Shown here piece after piece: positions 38,590 through 47,233 of a stretch of 64,000 nt of DNA. The translations under genes and the position numbers were made by a program. The first letter of the stretch is position 1; every line of letters begins with the position of its first letter. The notes under the pieces were generated by a model. That model did no database searches. It worked only from the letters and a program-made list of their open reading frames with translations, and was not told the DNA's origin. The stretch spans positions 54,136 through 118,135 of the forward strand of contig NZ_JABUXQ010000003.1 in NCBI RefSeq assembly GCF_014838735.1, given 5' to 3'. Source of the DNA: Limosilactobacillus portuensis. Lineage in GTDB: Bacteria > Bacillota > Bacilli > Lactobacillales > Lactobacillaceae.

Positions 38590-39804
38590 TTACCCGAAGA
38601 AGTAAGTATTGAGGTAACCACTAAAGAGTAAGAACGTTAACATTACAAAGTTAAACGTTACAAAGATGGCAACACATTCTGTGAACTTGTTATGTGGCAG
38701 GTTCTTCAAGTGCTTACGCTTGTAACGCAGCCACCAATCATTAATAACAAGTGCCAGTCCGTGAAGGAATCCATATAGAATATAATACCATGTAATTCCG
38801 TGCCAGAATCCCATTGTCAGCATGTTTAACATGTATGCTGTTGCGGATAATGTATTCCGGTTCTTAAACCAGCGTTTTTTAGTTGCCATAAAGACAAACC
38901 GCATAAAGATATAATCACGGAACCAGAATGATAAACTGATGTGCCACCGGTTCCAGAATTCCTTGATATTCTTAGATTTGAATGGTTGCTTAAAGTTCAT
39001 TGGGGTCTTAACACCCATAAAGTAACTAATCGCAACCGCAAAGAGTGAATATCCAGCAAAATCAAAGAACAGGTAGAACCCATAAGTGTACATTACACCG
39101 AGCATGTTCCACGAAAATAATCCATCGCCCATGGCCGCCTGTTCAAAGTGTGGATAGAAGCGTTGGCCAAAGAAGTAGGCGATGACAAACTTGTAAAGAA
39201 AACCGAGGAATAGGTAATAGATCCCCTTTTCAACAAGTTTGAGGTAATCGGAACGTTCAGGCGTTTTTTGATAATCCTTAGAGAAACGCCGGTAACGGTC
39301 GATTGGTCCAGAAGTAATGGTTGGCATGAAGAGCATGAAGCGAATAAAATGCCAAGGTGTGATTTCCTTTACCATCCCATCACGAGTTTCGATGATTGTC
39401 CCAACCGCTCTGAAGGTAAGGTAACTAATCCCTAAGAAACCAAGAAGCGAGTTATGACCGACCATTGCCGGAGATAACTTAACGACAATGATTGGGATCA
39501 AAGAAAGAAATGAGAAGAGGTAAAAGATACCGGTAGAATTATTAGTTTTTCTGTAATGGTGGTAGTACATTACCAAAATGGTTTGGTAAATAACGTACGC
39601 AATTAGGAAAAAGAGCTGTTGCCAACTAGCACCATCAAACATCAGGAAAATGAAGATGAAGCTAATTAGCGCTTCGTACCACTGGAAACGTTTGCCGAAG
39701 TAAAGTCCAATGCCTAGGGGAAGCAGGGCAAGTAGTAAGTAAATAAAATAAACTGGTGTCCCGTAGGCAGTGAAATTCGGCAAACTTGCGAGCCAATTAA
39801 TCAT
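38590..39804 (-). CDS. dltB: D-alanyl transfer membrane protein DltB
   Basis: 404-residue MBOAT-family membrane protein with about eleven membrane segments that forms the channel through which D-Ala is handed from DltC to the outside. NRWHISLSFWFRDYIF and the conserved GFWHG His (MLTMGFWHGITWYY) are visible. It overlaps dltA by 4 bp, so translation is coupled. Confidence 0.97.
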   Translation of the reverse strand: MINWLASLPNFTAYGTPVYFIYLLLALLPLGIGLYFGKRFQWYEALISFIFIFLMFDGASWQQLFFLIAYVIYQTILVMYYHHYRKTNNSTGIFYLFSFLSLIPIIVVKLSPAMVGHNSLLGFLGISYLTFRAVGTIIETRDGMVKEITPWHFIRFMLFMPTITSGPIDRYRRFSKDYQKTPERSDYLKLVEKGIYYLFLGFLYKFVIAYFFGQRFYPHFEQAAMGDGLFSWNMLGVMYTYGFYLFFDFAGYSLFAVAISYFMGVKTPMNFKQPFKSKNIKEFWNRWHISLSFWFRDYIFMRFVFMATKKRWFKNRNTLSATAYMLNMLTMGFWHGITWYYILYGFLHGLALVINDWWLRYKRKHLKNLPHNKFTECVAIFVTFNFVMLTFLLFSGYLNTYFFG

Positions 39805-41327
39805 TGGTTAGCCTCTTTGATTAGTTGTTTAACTGCAATCTTGCCATTTGCAGACATTGGGAATGAATCCCGATAGATGAATTGGGTTGGCATCATGTAA
39901 GGCATGATCAAACCATTAAGACTTTCCCGAATTTCCTTAGTTAGTTGCTCCTGATCCTCAACCTCTTCCTTAGGAATAACGTAAGCAATGAGGTGGGCAA
40001 CTTGACCATTCTTGTTGTACTTTGGAGCGGCAACGGCTTGTTTAATGAGCGGACTCTTTTCAAGGCTAGCCCGTACTTCATCAAGTTCAACCCGGAAACC
40101 ATGGAGCTTGATTTGGAAGTCCATCCGCCCTTTATGATGAAGGAGACCATCTGCATCAAGAGTTCCGGCATCACCAGTCCGGTAAGCAGGCACACCGTTA
40201 ATCTTAAAGAAGGCCTTAGCAGTCTTCTCAGGGTTGTTCATGTAGCCACGCGCAACACTGTTACCACTGATGATGATTTCACCTTGTTGGCCTGGCTCAG
40301 TTAGTTGCTTGTCACCATCCCAGATTGAAAGTCCAACACCTGGCTTAGCGTAACCAACTGGGAGCCGGTCATTATTAGCGATGATTTCTGGGGTGATTTC
40401 AATTCCAGAGATTGCGACCGTTGTTTCAGTTGGCCCGTAAGTGTTAAAAATTCGGGCATGAGGGAAGCGTTGGTGAAGGGCTTTAGCTGTCTTAACGGTA
40501 AGCTCTTCGCCACAGAACATGAAGATGCTTAAACTTGGCATTTTTTCTTCATTAAATGCAGGGCTAAGCATTAACATATCAGCAAATGATGGTGTACCGA
40601 CAAAGACGTTGAGGCCCAGAGTTGGCAATGCGGTAAACATTTGGCCGAAGTTCTCCACCACTGAGTGCGGAAGAGCTTTGATGGTTCCACCGTTTAATAG
40701 TGCCGGCAACCAGTACATATTAGATAAGTCAAATGAGTATGGCGGTTGGCCAAGGAAGTTAGCGTGTTCAGGAATATTGAAATCTGAATCAAGAACCCAA
40801 TCGACGAAGGTCTTGAAATTATCATGGCTAACTTCAACCCCTTTAGGTGAACCAGTCGTTCCAGAAGTAAAGAGAACGTAGGCCAGTTCATCCCCAGAAA
40901 CGGGATCAGTAGGGGTAAACTCTTGGTGATCCGCTAAAACATTAGTTAGTTGTTCATTAGAAATTACTCGAGCATCGAAATTGAGATTATCACTTGGAAA
41001 ATCATCAACAGCGATAATTAATTCTGGCTTAGCAGTATCGAGAATTGATTGAATCCGTGGAATCGCGGAATCAGTTGAGACGGGAATATATGGATGGCCC
41101 GCCTTTAATGCTGCTAAGAAACTGGTAATCATCTCGACTTGGTGATCACCGAATACGAGGATTGGACTTTGACGGGTCATATTTTGCTTAGTAAGCCAAG
41201 CAGCTAAACTGTCTGAATTGGCTTTTAATTCACCATAGCTTGTCTGCTTTCCCATTTCGTCATAAGCAACCCGCGTTGAATTATCCTTGGCAATTTGGTC
41301 AAAGACAGTAACGATATTTGTATTCAA
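39801..41327 (-). CDS. dltA: D-alanine--[D-alanyl-carrier protein] ligase
   Basis: Adenylate-forming enzyme that activates D-Ala with ATP and loads it on DltC. ANL motifs YVLFTSGTTGSPKGVEV, NTYGPTETTVA, YRTGD and a C-terminal NGKIAVKQL with the catalytic Lys are seen. I start it at TTG 41327 (508 residues, the usual length), 8 nt after GGAGG. Upstream ATGs at 41354 and 41393 lie inside dltX in another frame and lack a ribosome site. Confidence 0.93.
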   Translation of the reverse strand: MNTNIVTVFDQIAKDNSTRVAYDEMGKQTSYGELKANSDSLAAWLTKQNMTRQSPILVFGDHQVEMITSFLAALKAGHPYIPVSTDSAIPRIQSILDTAKPELIIAVDDFPSDNLNFDARVISNEQLTNVLADHQEFTPTDPVSGDELAYVLFTSGTTGSPKGVEVSHDNFKTFVDWVLDSDFNIPEHANFLGQPPYSFDLSNMYWLPALLNGGTIKALPHSVVENFGQMFTALPTLGLNVFVGTPSFADMLMLSPAFNEEKMPSLSIFMFCGEELTVKTAKALHQRFPHARIFNTYGPTETTVAISGIEITPEIIANNDRLPVGYAKPGVGLSIWDGDKQLTEPGQQGEIIISGNSVARGYMNNPEKTAKAFFKINGVPAYRTGDAGTLDADGLLHHKGRMDFQIKLHGFRVELDEVRASLEKSPLIKQAVAAPKYNKNGQVAHLIAYVIPKEEVEDQEQLTKEIRESLNGLIMPYMMPTQFIYRDSFPMSANGKIAVKQLIKEANQ

Positions 41328-41343
41328 TTCTATTTCCTCCACA

Positions 41344-41487
41344 TTAGAATTCATTGTAAATGAACGGTTCTTGACCTGCTCCATAATAACCATAAAGGTA
41401 AATCAGCAGGAGAATAACGATAAAGTAGAATACCGTTTTTAAGATGAATATTAGTGCAGGATGATTCTTAATACTTTTACTAAAGAT
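41344..41487 (-). CDS. dltX: DltX, small membrane protein of the dlt operon
   Basis: About 47 residues: a short basic N-terminus, one membrane helix (ILKTVFYFIVILLLIYLYG) and the hallmark C-terminus FIYNEF before TAA 41346-41344. DltX is known to be needed for D-alanylation, its C-terminal motif serving in the acyl relay with DltB and DltD. There is no ATG, GTG or TTG in frame near the ribosome site AAAGGAG (41503-41497). ATC at 41487 (spacing 9) or GTA at 41490 (spacing 6) would be the start, so either initiation is non-canonical or the start codon carries an error. Confidence 0.85.
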   Translation of the reverse strand: MFSKSIKNHPALIFILKTVFYFIVILLLIYLYGYYGAGQEPFIYNEF

Positions 41488-41517
41488 TACGAATCGCTCC
41501 TTTCGCTCATAAAAGCT

Positions 41518-41526
41518 AATATACCA
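41518..41526 (-). promoter_or_regulatory. Extended -10 promoter element of the dlt operon
   Basis: On the minus strand TGG followed by TATATT (41526-41518) forms an extended -10 box. No good -35 lies upstream. A start near 41511 leaves only about 8 nt before the dltX ribosome site. Confidence 0.45.
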
Positions 41527-41734
41527 TAACGAGTTTAGCGCGCCATAGTAAGTTAGTTAATTGTTCCAGCAAAAATTTAAGATATTCGTAATTAAATTTT
41601 TACACCTATTTATTATAGATAATTTGCGGTAAGGTTCAAAGTAAAATAATGTAATCTTGCGAATTATTATTTATTTATGCGAAAATAAGAGTTCAAGTAA
41701 TAATGATAGGTAAATTTTATTAAATTAAGAGGTT

Positions 41735-42103
41735 ATGACAGTGATTAAAGGAATTGGAATTGACATCACTGAGATTAAACGAATTCAGGAAATGCGGCAA
41801 AAGCATCCCCAATTCGTTAACAAAATATTGACACCGGCAGAGCAAAAGCAGTATGAAGGACTGAATGGTTCACGTGCATTGGAATACTTAGCTGGTCGTT
41901 GGTCATTAAAGGAGTCCTTTTCAAAGGCGTATGGAACTGGAATTGGTAGCGAAGTTGGCTTTCAAGATATTGAGGTTATTGATAACCAGCTGGGAGCTCC
42001 AATTGTTACTAAAGCACCGTTTGCTGGTCGTGTCCATGCATCGGTTAGCCATACTGCAGTAAATGTCATCACAGAAATTCTTTTGGAGGATAAAAATGAT
42101 TAG
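41735..42103 (+). CDS. acpS: Holo-[acyl-carrier-protein] synthase
   Basis: Transfers 4'-phosphopantetheine from CoA to the serine of acyl carrier proteins; DltC may also be a substrate. 122 residues with GIGIDITEIKRI at the N-terminus (Mg-binding Asp) and AGRWSLKESFSKAYGTGIG (Glu) in the middle, plus VSHTAVNV near the end. Divergent from the dlt operon across about 250 bp of AT-rich DNA. It overlaps alr by 8 bp; acpS-alr is a common Firmicutes pair. Confidence 0.96.
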   Translation: MTVIKGIGIDITEIKRIQEMRQKHPQFVNKILTPAEQKQYEGLNGSRALEYLAGRWSLKESFSKAYGTGIGSEVGFQDIEVIDNQLGAPIVTKAPFAGRVHASVSHTAVNVITEILLEDKND

Positions 42104-43220
42104 TGGACGATTACGAGATACAAAATTAATTGTTGATTTAGGAGCAATTAAGCACAATATTCATGAGCAGCAAAAGTTGCTGGCCCCTAATAGTAAGATC
42201 CTTGCGGTTGTTAAGGCGAATGCTTATGGGAATGGCCTAGTTCCGGTGGCACAAACAGCGATTAGTGCTGGAGCAACCGGTGCCTGTGTTGCAATCCTAG
42301 ATGAGGCACTAGAATTACGCGATAGTGGGATCACATCATTAATCTTGGTTTTAGGAATTACCCCCGTGGAGAATGCTCATATTGCTGCAGAAGCAGGAGT
42401 ATCGTTGACTGTTGGTTCGTTAGACTGGCTTGAAGACTATCATCAATTAGCAGTAGCCAATCATTGGACTAAGCCGTTGAAGGTTCACCTGGGGATTGAT
42501 TCAGGGATGGGGCGGATTGGCTTTACAACTGTTGAAAGTTTTAATGAAGCAGCTAGGTTCGTCCGTGAGCACCACGAATTTGAATTTGAAGGGATGTTTA
42601 CCCATTTTGCAACTGCAGATAGTGCCGATGATAGCTACTTTAACAAGCAGGTTAATAAGTGGGAACAATTTGTCAATAGTTTGACTGAGTTACCACCGTT
42701 TGTCCATATGGCAAACTCCGCTACCGGAATGTGGCACCGAGAAAAAATCACGGCCAATACTGTTCGAATGGGAATTTCAATGTACGGGCAAAATCCATCC
42801 GGTCGTGAATTGGCCGCGACCCTTGATTTGAAACCAGTGGAACAGCTGGTTACCAGTATTAGTTTTGTTAAGAAACTCAAGGCTGGTGAATCAGTAAGCT
42901 ATGGTGCAACCTATACCGCGCAAGAAGATGAATGGCTGGCAACTTTGCCAATCGGTTATGCTGACGGCTATCCACGTTGTATGACGGGCTACAAGGTTCT
43001 TGTCGACGGTCAATTTTGTGATATTGCCGGGCGGGTTTGCATGGACCAGATGATGATCCGTCTGCCTAAGCCTTACCCAGTCGGAACACGAGTTGTTTTA
43101 ATGGGGCGGTCTGGAGACAAGAAAATCACAGCTAACGATCTTGCTGATCGAGCAGGAACAATCAACTATGAAATTATGACAAATATCAGTAACCGTGTTC
43201 ACCGGGTTTATACTGATTAG
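42096..43220 (+). CDS. alr: Alanine racemase
   Basis: PLP enzyme making D-alanine for peptidoglycan and for the D-alanylation system encoded just upstream. From ATG 42096 (TTTTGGAGGA site) 374 residues; the longer frame from 42063 runs inside acpS. KANAYGNG contains the PLP-binding Lys, and GYADGYPR and GRVCMDQMMI mark the C-terminal beta domain with the catalytic Tyr region. Overlaps acpS and ends just before the codBA promoter. Confidence 0.96.
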   Translation: MISGRLRDTKLIVDLGAIKHNIHEQQKLLAPNSKILAVVKANAYGNGLVPVAQTAISAGATGACVAILDEALELRDSGITSLILVLGITPVENAHIAAEAGVSLTVGSLDWLEDYHQLAVANHWTKPLKVHLGIDSGMGRIGFTTVESFNEAARFVREHHEFEFEGMFTHFATADSADDSYFNKQVNKWEQFVNSLTELPPFVHMANSATGMWHREKITANTVRMGISMYGQNPSGRELAATLDLKPVEQLVTSISFVKKLKAGESVSYGATYTAQEDEWLATLPIGYADGYPRCMTGYKVLVDGQFCDIAGRVCMDQMMIRLPKPYPVGTRVVLMGRSGDKKITANDLADRAGTINYEIMTNISNRVHRVYTD

Positions 43221-43224
43221 TTGC

Positions 43225-43390
43225 TTGACATCGTTGATCCATTTGATATAATTTAGATAATTTTATAGGTCCTTTAATGTAGCCCCGTGAGACTACAAAA
43301 GACTACCGAATTAATAAGCAGTGATCCACAGTCGATCACGCAGAGATTGGATAGCCTTGAGTTCTTTACGGGACTCAAGGTTATTTATTT
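43225..43390 (+). promoter_or_regulatory. codBA promoter and PyrR-type attenuator leader
   Basis: TTGACA (43225-43230), 16 nt, TATAAT (43247-43252). The leader has CCTTTAATGTAGCCCCGTGA (43271-43290) folding as GTAG/CTAC (43279-43282, 43293-43296) around CCCCGTGAGA. Twelve of 14 positions fit the PyrR-binding loop consensus ARUCCNGNGAGGYU. A second hairpin GTGATC/GATCAC follows, then a terminator CCTTGAGT (43355-43362) / ACTCAAGG (43373-43380) with TTATTTATTT, ending at the codB ribosome site. Confidence 0.75.
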
Positions 43391-43403
43391 AGGAGGAACG
43401 ATT

Positions 43404-44780
43404 GTGGAAGATAAACAACACACGCCAATCTTAAGTATTCCCATGAAGAGTCGGCGAACAACAAGATGGGACATGTTTGCAACCTGGGTTGGGGCAAACG
43501 CAAATAACGGAACCTGGTTTGTCGGTGGTGTTCTTGCTGCTTGTGGATTTGCCGTGGCAATGAAGGTACTTGTTCTTTCGTCAGCCTTATCATATGTTTT
43601 CTTGAGCCTAATCGGTTATATTGGTTACAAAACAGGTGTTTCAACCATGGCGATTAGCCGGGCATCCTTTGGGGAACGCGGAAGCTACTTACCATCACTG
43701 GTTAACATTACCCAGTTTATTGGCTGGACGGCAGTTAATACATTTATCGCTGCTCAATCAGTTAGTCTTATTTTCCACCAGTTGCTTCACTGGCCGCTTT
43801 GGGGACAACCAGGTGGTGACAAAGGGTTAGTTGTTGGGATTTTGATTATGAGTATTCTTCACATCATCAGTGTTTCCAGTGGTTCACGGTCGGTTCAATT
43901 GATTGAACGAATCGGGATTGTCCTTGTCTTTATTTTTGTCCTTTGGGAATCTGTTGCTGTTTTTAAGACAGTTTCGATGGATCAAATCATTGGCTGGCAT
44001 GTACCGGCAAAGGCACGGATGGCTACTGGAGCAGCGATTGATTACGTAGCTGCTTTTAACCTGGCTTGGGTGACTGCCGGTGCTGACTTTACCCGCTTTA
44101 CTTCAATCAAGAATAATGCGATCCATACACCATTTTGGGGAGCATTGATTGGGGTTGTGTGGTTTGCCTTTATTGGTTTAATTTCCACGATTAGTATTGC
44201 AATTTCAAGCGGCGTTTATAATGCTAATAACTCGGATCCATCGACAATTGCAAGTAAGTTAGGCCTTGGTGTTGTAGCGTTCTTAGTAATTATCTTGACG
44301 TCAATGACTGCCAACGCGGTTAACCTGCTTGCCGCCGGATCAGCCTTATCGAATATTTTTATTCGGCTACGGCTAAAATACTCATTATGGATCGTGGTTC
44401 TTTTAGCAACAATTGTGACCTTTATTCCAATGTTTGTTGGGAGCTTCTTGGATACTTTTGAATCTTTCCTTGATTATGTTGGGATGGTTCTGGGACCAAC
44501 AATTGCGATCATCTGTACTGATTTCTATATTCGTGCGCACCGTCACTATGACGTTAAACAATTAGGTTTAATTAACGGTAAGTATTGGTACCATCACGGC
44601 TTTAACTGGATTGCTTACCTTGTCTTTGCTTTAGGAGTAGTATTCTTTATTGCGGTTCACCAAATGCCAATTTTTGCTAATACAGTTGGGGCAACATTTG
44701 TTGATATGGTACTAAGCGGATTGCTTTATTACATTTTAATGGCCATTTATGACCGGAAAGGATCACGTCATGCTAATTAA
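43404..44780 (+). CDS. codB: Cytosine/purine permease (NCS1 family)
   Basis: Imports cytosine across the membrane for salvage. 458 residues with about twelve membrane segments and the NCS1 signature GANANNGTWFVGG near the N-terminus. Start is GTG 43404, 7 nt after AGGAGG; the frame is open upstream through the leader but that is regulatory RNA. It overlaps the cytosine deaminase gene by 11 bp, so uptake and deamination are coupled. The PyrR-type leader predicts repression when uridine nucleotides are abundant. Confidence 0.92.
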   Translation: MEDKQHTPILSIPMKSRRTTRWDMFATWVGANANNGTWFVGGVLAACGFAVAMKVLVLSSALSYVFLSLIGYIGYKTGVSTMAISRASFGERGSYLPSLVNITQFIGWTAVNTFIAAQSVSLIFHQLLHWPLWGQPGGDKGLVVGILIMSILHIISVSSGSRSVQLIERIGIVLVFIFVLWESVAVFKTVSMDQIIGWHVPAKARMATGAAIDYVAAFNLAWVTAGADFTRFTSIKNNAIHTPFWGALIGVVWFAFIGLISTISIAISSGVYNANNSDPSTIASKLGLGVVAFLVIILTSMTANAVNLLAAGSALSNIFIRLRLKYSLWIVVLLATIVTFIPMFVGSFLDTFESFLDYVGMVLGPTIAIICTDFYIRAHRHYDVKQLGLINGKYWYHHGFNWIAYLVFALGVVFFIAVHQMPIFANTVGATFVDMVLSGLLYYILMAIYDRKGSRHAN

Positions 44781-46008
44781 GAGTGTTCACATTGATAATG
44801 ATGAAGAGTTAAAAGATGTTCGCGTTACTGATGGTCAATTTACTGAAATCGCCGCTGAAATCAAGCCGCGTGAAGATGAAAAAGTTATTGATGGCAATGG
44901 TGCATTGATGTTGCCACCGTTTGTTGACTCCCATGTTCACCTTGATGCAACACTAACGGCTGGTGAGCCTGAATGGAACGAAACGGGAACGTTATTCGAT
45001 GGCATTCGGATTTGGAGCGAACGGAAGCAGGATCTTTCGATTGAAGACGTTAAGCAGAGAGCTAAAGCAACGATTAAGAACATGGTTGGTCACGGAATTC
45101 AGCATATTCGGAGTCACGTTGACGTTACGGATCCGCATTTAATTGCTGCCCGAGCCTTATTGGAGTTACGAGAAGAATTAAAGGATCAGATTGACTTACA
45201 GTTAGTAGCCTTTCCGCAAGAAGGAATTCTGAGTTTCCCTCATGGGCGTGAACTAATGGAACAAGCTGTTAAGGAAGGCCTCGATGTTGTTGGTGGAATT
45301 CCTCATTTTGAATTTACTACTGAGTATGGCTGGCAATCAGTTCATTTCTTAATGAAGTTAGCGGACCATTATGATCGGCTGGTTGATGTTCACTGTGACG
45401 AGATTGATGACCCTGCTTCACGGAACCTCGAAGTCTTGGCAACCGAAGCCTATGAACGGGGAATGAAAGATCGAGTAACCGCAAGTCATACGACTGCAAT
45501 GGGGTCGTATAATGATGCTTATACTTATAAGTTATTCCGCCTATTAAAGATAAGTGAGATTAACTTTGTTGCTAACCCATTAGTTAATATTCACCTTGGT
45601 GGCCGATTTGATACTTACCCGAAGCGTCGCGGAATGACCAGGGTAAAGGAATTAACCGAAGCGGGGATGAACGTTTCCTTTGGTGAAGACGATGTTCAAG
45701 ATCCATGGAATCCGCTTGGTAATGGGAACATGCTTGATGCTGTAACCATGGGTGTTTATGCTGGTCATTTGATGGGCTACCATCAGCTTCAAGATGCGTT
45801 CAAGTTCGTTACGTATAATGGAGCTAAAACTCTTCATATTACCGATCAGTATGGAATTGAGGTTGGTAAGCCAGCTAACTTTATCTTGTTAAATGCTCCT
45901 GACTTTTACAATGCCTTGAATAAGCATGTCGAAGTATTAGCCAATGTTCGCCACGGTAAAATCCTTGCCCAAACCAAACCAGCAGAAACAAGGGTGAATT
46001 TAAAGTAG
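44770..46008 (+). CDS. codA: Cytosine deaminase
   Basis: Amidohydrolase turning cytosine into uracil and ammonia, feeding uracil salvage to UMP. 412 residues from ATG 44770 (AAAGGA upstream). Metal ligands are visible in DSHVHLD (about 57-63), VDVHCDEIDD, and VTASHTTAMGSY; LGGRFDTYPKRRGMTRV and the GEDDVQDPW loop match E. coli CodA. Overlaps codB; the array of palindromic repeats begins at its stop codon. Confidence 0.94.
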   Translation: MLIKSVHIDNDEELKDVRVTDGQFTEIAAEIKPREDEKVIDGNGALMLPPFVDSHVHLDATLTAGEPEWNETGTLFDGIRIWSERKQDLSIEDVKQRAKATIKNMVGHGIQHIRSHVDVTDPHLIAARALLELREELKDQIDLQLVAFPQEGILSFPHGRELMEQAVKEGLDVVGGIPHFEFTTEYGWQSVHFLMKLADHYDRLVDVHCDEIDDPASRNLEVLATEAYERGMKDRVTASHTTAMGSYNDAYTYKLFRLLKISEINFVANPLVNIHLGGRFDTYPKRRGMTRVKELTEAGMNVSFGEDDVQDPWNPLGNGNMLDAVTMGVYAGHLMGYHQLQDAFKFVTYNGAKTLHITDQYGIEVGKPANFILLNAPDFYNALNKHVEVLANVRHGKILAQTKPAETRVNLK

Positions 46009-46280
46009 AGTGTGAAGCCGTAAAAAGCTCCCGGATGATAACGATTTCTCTCGACAAAGGCGTCTTGCGCCTAGGAGAGAGTTCGTTATCTTGAGGGAGC
46101 TTAGGCTGAGCACCTTTAAAGTAGAGTGCCTTCGCTCCAAAGAGTTTCCGGAAAGCTAACAATTTCTCCCGACTGGATGCTGAAAGCATCTGGGAGGGAG
46201 GTTGTTAGCTCTAGCAAGTTCCTGGCGAGCAGATCTCGACTCAGTTGCCTAGAACGTTTTGACTCTGCTGAAGTCGTTAA
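46009..46280 (+). repeat. Two nested-hairpin repeats (copies B1 and B2) with tail unit
   Basis: B1: AAGCTCCC (46025-46032)/GGGAGCTT (46095-46102), GATAACGA (46037-46044)/TCGTTATC (46083-46090), CTCTC/GAGAG, AGGCG/CGCCT. B2: AGCTAACAA (46154-46162)/TTGTTAGCT (46202-46210), CTCCC (46166-46170)/GGGAG (46192-46196), GATGCT/AGCATC. Both are preceded by TAGAGTG. After B2 comes GACTCAGTTGCCTAGAAC, the shared tail. It lies between convergent codA and the CBS-ACT gene; no protein is supported. Confidence 0.75.
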
Positions 46281-46294
46281 TTACACAGAGATCT

Positions 46295-46327
46295 AAAAAA
46301 GGAACCAACTTTTTGGTTCCTTTTTTT
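46295..46327. terminator. Bidirectional terminator between the codBA repeat block and the CBS-ACT gene
   Basis: AAAAAAGGAACCAA and TTGGTTCCTTTTTT (46295-46308, 46313-46326) form a perfect stem with a 4-nt loop; runs of A and T on both sides suit either strand. Confidence 0.85.
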
Positions 46328-46961
46328 ATACTTCATGTAAATCTTCAATTTCAGTAACTTCAAAGCCTCTTTTGGTTAACCGTCGAACAATTCGTTCCAT
46401 TCGGTCATGATCAACATCGGTCGGTAAGGTGAACAGGACCTGCTTAACAGATGAATGATCGGGATCTAAAGAAATAACGTTAACAATTTGACAGAAACGG
46501 GTGATTTCTTTTGCGGCATTCATTAAAGCCCCCCGTTCGTCATGGGCAACGACAGTTAAAACGTAGCTACCGTTGTTAACGTTCCATCCGGCTGCAAGCA
46601 TTCGGAGTAAGCGATTGTGAGTTAGGATGCCATAAAATTGGTTATTTTCGTCCAAAACTGCAATGTATGGGAGATCACGGATCGCAAAGAATACAGAGAA
46701 GAAAGCAGAATTAATGGAAACGAATTTGGTAGAGTTCTTTAGTAGTGAAGTTACCGGAAGTGTCATATCGCCATTTCGTGACTTATGACGGTAGATATGC
46801 ATTTTATAGATATTGCCACGGAAAATTTTCCCAGACTTATCTAAAATCGGCACGCAACGATATCCAGTATTTTCAAGAACGGTCAATGCTTCCTGGAGAG
46901 TTGCGGTTTCAGGCAATGTGGTCAGATCTGCCTTTTTCTTAATAAGCGAACTAAAAATCAT
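46326..46961 (-). CDS. CBS-CBS-ACT domain protein, probable cyclic di-AMP binding
   Basis: 211 residues: two CBS motifs (LPETATLQEALTVLENTGY near residues 16-34; FVSINSAFFSVFFAIRDLPY near 78-97) followed by a C-terminal ACT-like domain from about residue 135. This layout is that of AcuB and of the CbpA-type cyclic di-AMP receptor of Listeria; lactobacilli carry similar proteins annotated as c-di-AMP binders. Soluble cytoplasmic. Which nucleotide it binds is inferred from family. The stop is partly inside a strong terminator. It stands alone on the minus strand. Confidence 0.82.
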   Translation of the reverse strand: MIFSSLIKKKADLTTLPETATLQEALTVLENTGYRCVPILDKSGKIFRGNIYKMHIYRHKSRNGDMTLPVTSLLKNSTKFVSINSAFFSVFFAIRDLPYIAVLDENNQFYGILTHNRLLRMLAAGWNVNNGSYVLTVVAHDERGALMNAAKEITRFCQIVNVISLDPDHSSVKQVLFTLPTDVDHDRMERIVRRLTKRGFEVTEIEDLHEV

Positions 46962-47120
46962 AATGTTCTTCCTTTACTAAATTAAAACGTATTAAGTGCA
47001 TAAATCATCATAACACAGAATTGATCTTAGTATTAGAACAAAATGAGAGGATTAAGAATGACTAATATGATAACCAAAGAATGGTAACGTTAATTGTTTT
47101 AGTTTTAGTTACGGCTAGGG

Positions 47121-47202
47121 TATAATAACATTCAGGTAATTCTACATAATCAGAATTGAACGAAGTAAATAAGCATTAGGCTGCAACTAAGGCGGCCTTT
47201 TT
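47121..47202 (+). promoter_or_regulatory. pth promoter and leader hairpin
   Basis: A TATAAT box (47121-47126) begins a leader. AGGCTGC (47178-47184) / GCGGCCT (47192-47198), with one G-U, followed by TTTTT lies 31 nt before the pth ATG and after the expected start of transcription, so it could attenuate pth. The stem is short. Confidence 0.45.
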
Positions 47203-47233
47203 GCATTTGACTTAAAGGGGACGAATTAAAATA

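Noticed and set aside
43271-43390. Purine riboswitch for codBA
   Set aside because: The three-way junction and conserved loop bases of the purine aptamer are absent; the PyrR-loop pattern fits better.
43287-43403. N-terminal extension of codB from 43287
   Set aside because: The extra codons read through the PyrR hairpin and terminator and give no family-like sequence; the GTG at 43404 has the AGGAGG site.
45881-46189. 102-codon minus-strand frame
   Set aside because: Composed of the codA antisense end and the hairpin repeats; no ribosome site or family-like sequence. The minus frame at 47597-47890 is rejected for the same reason.
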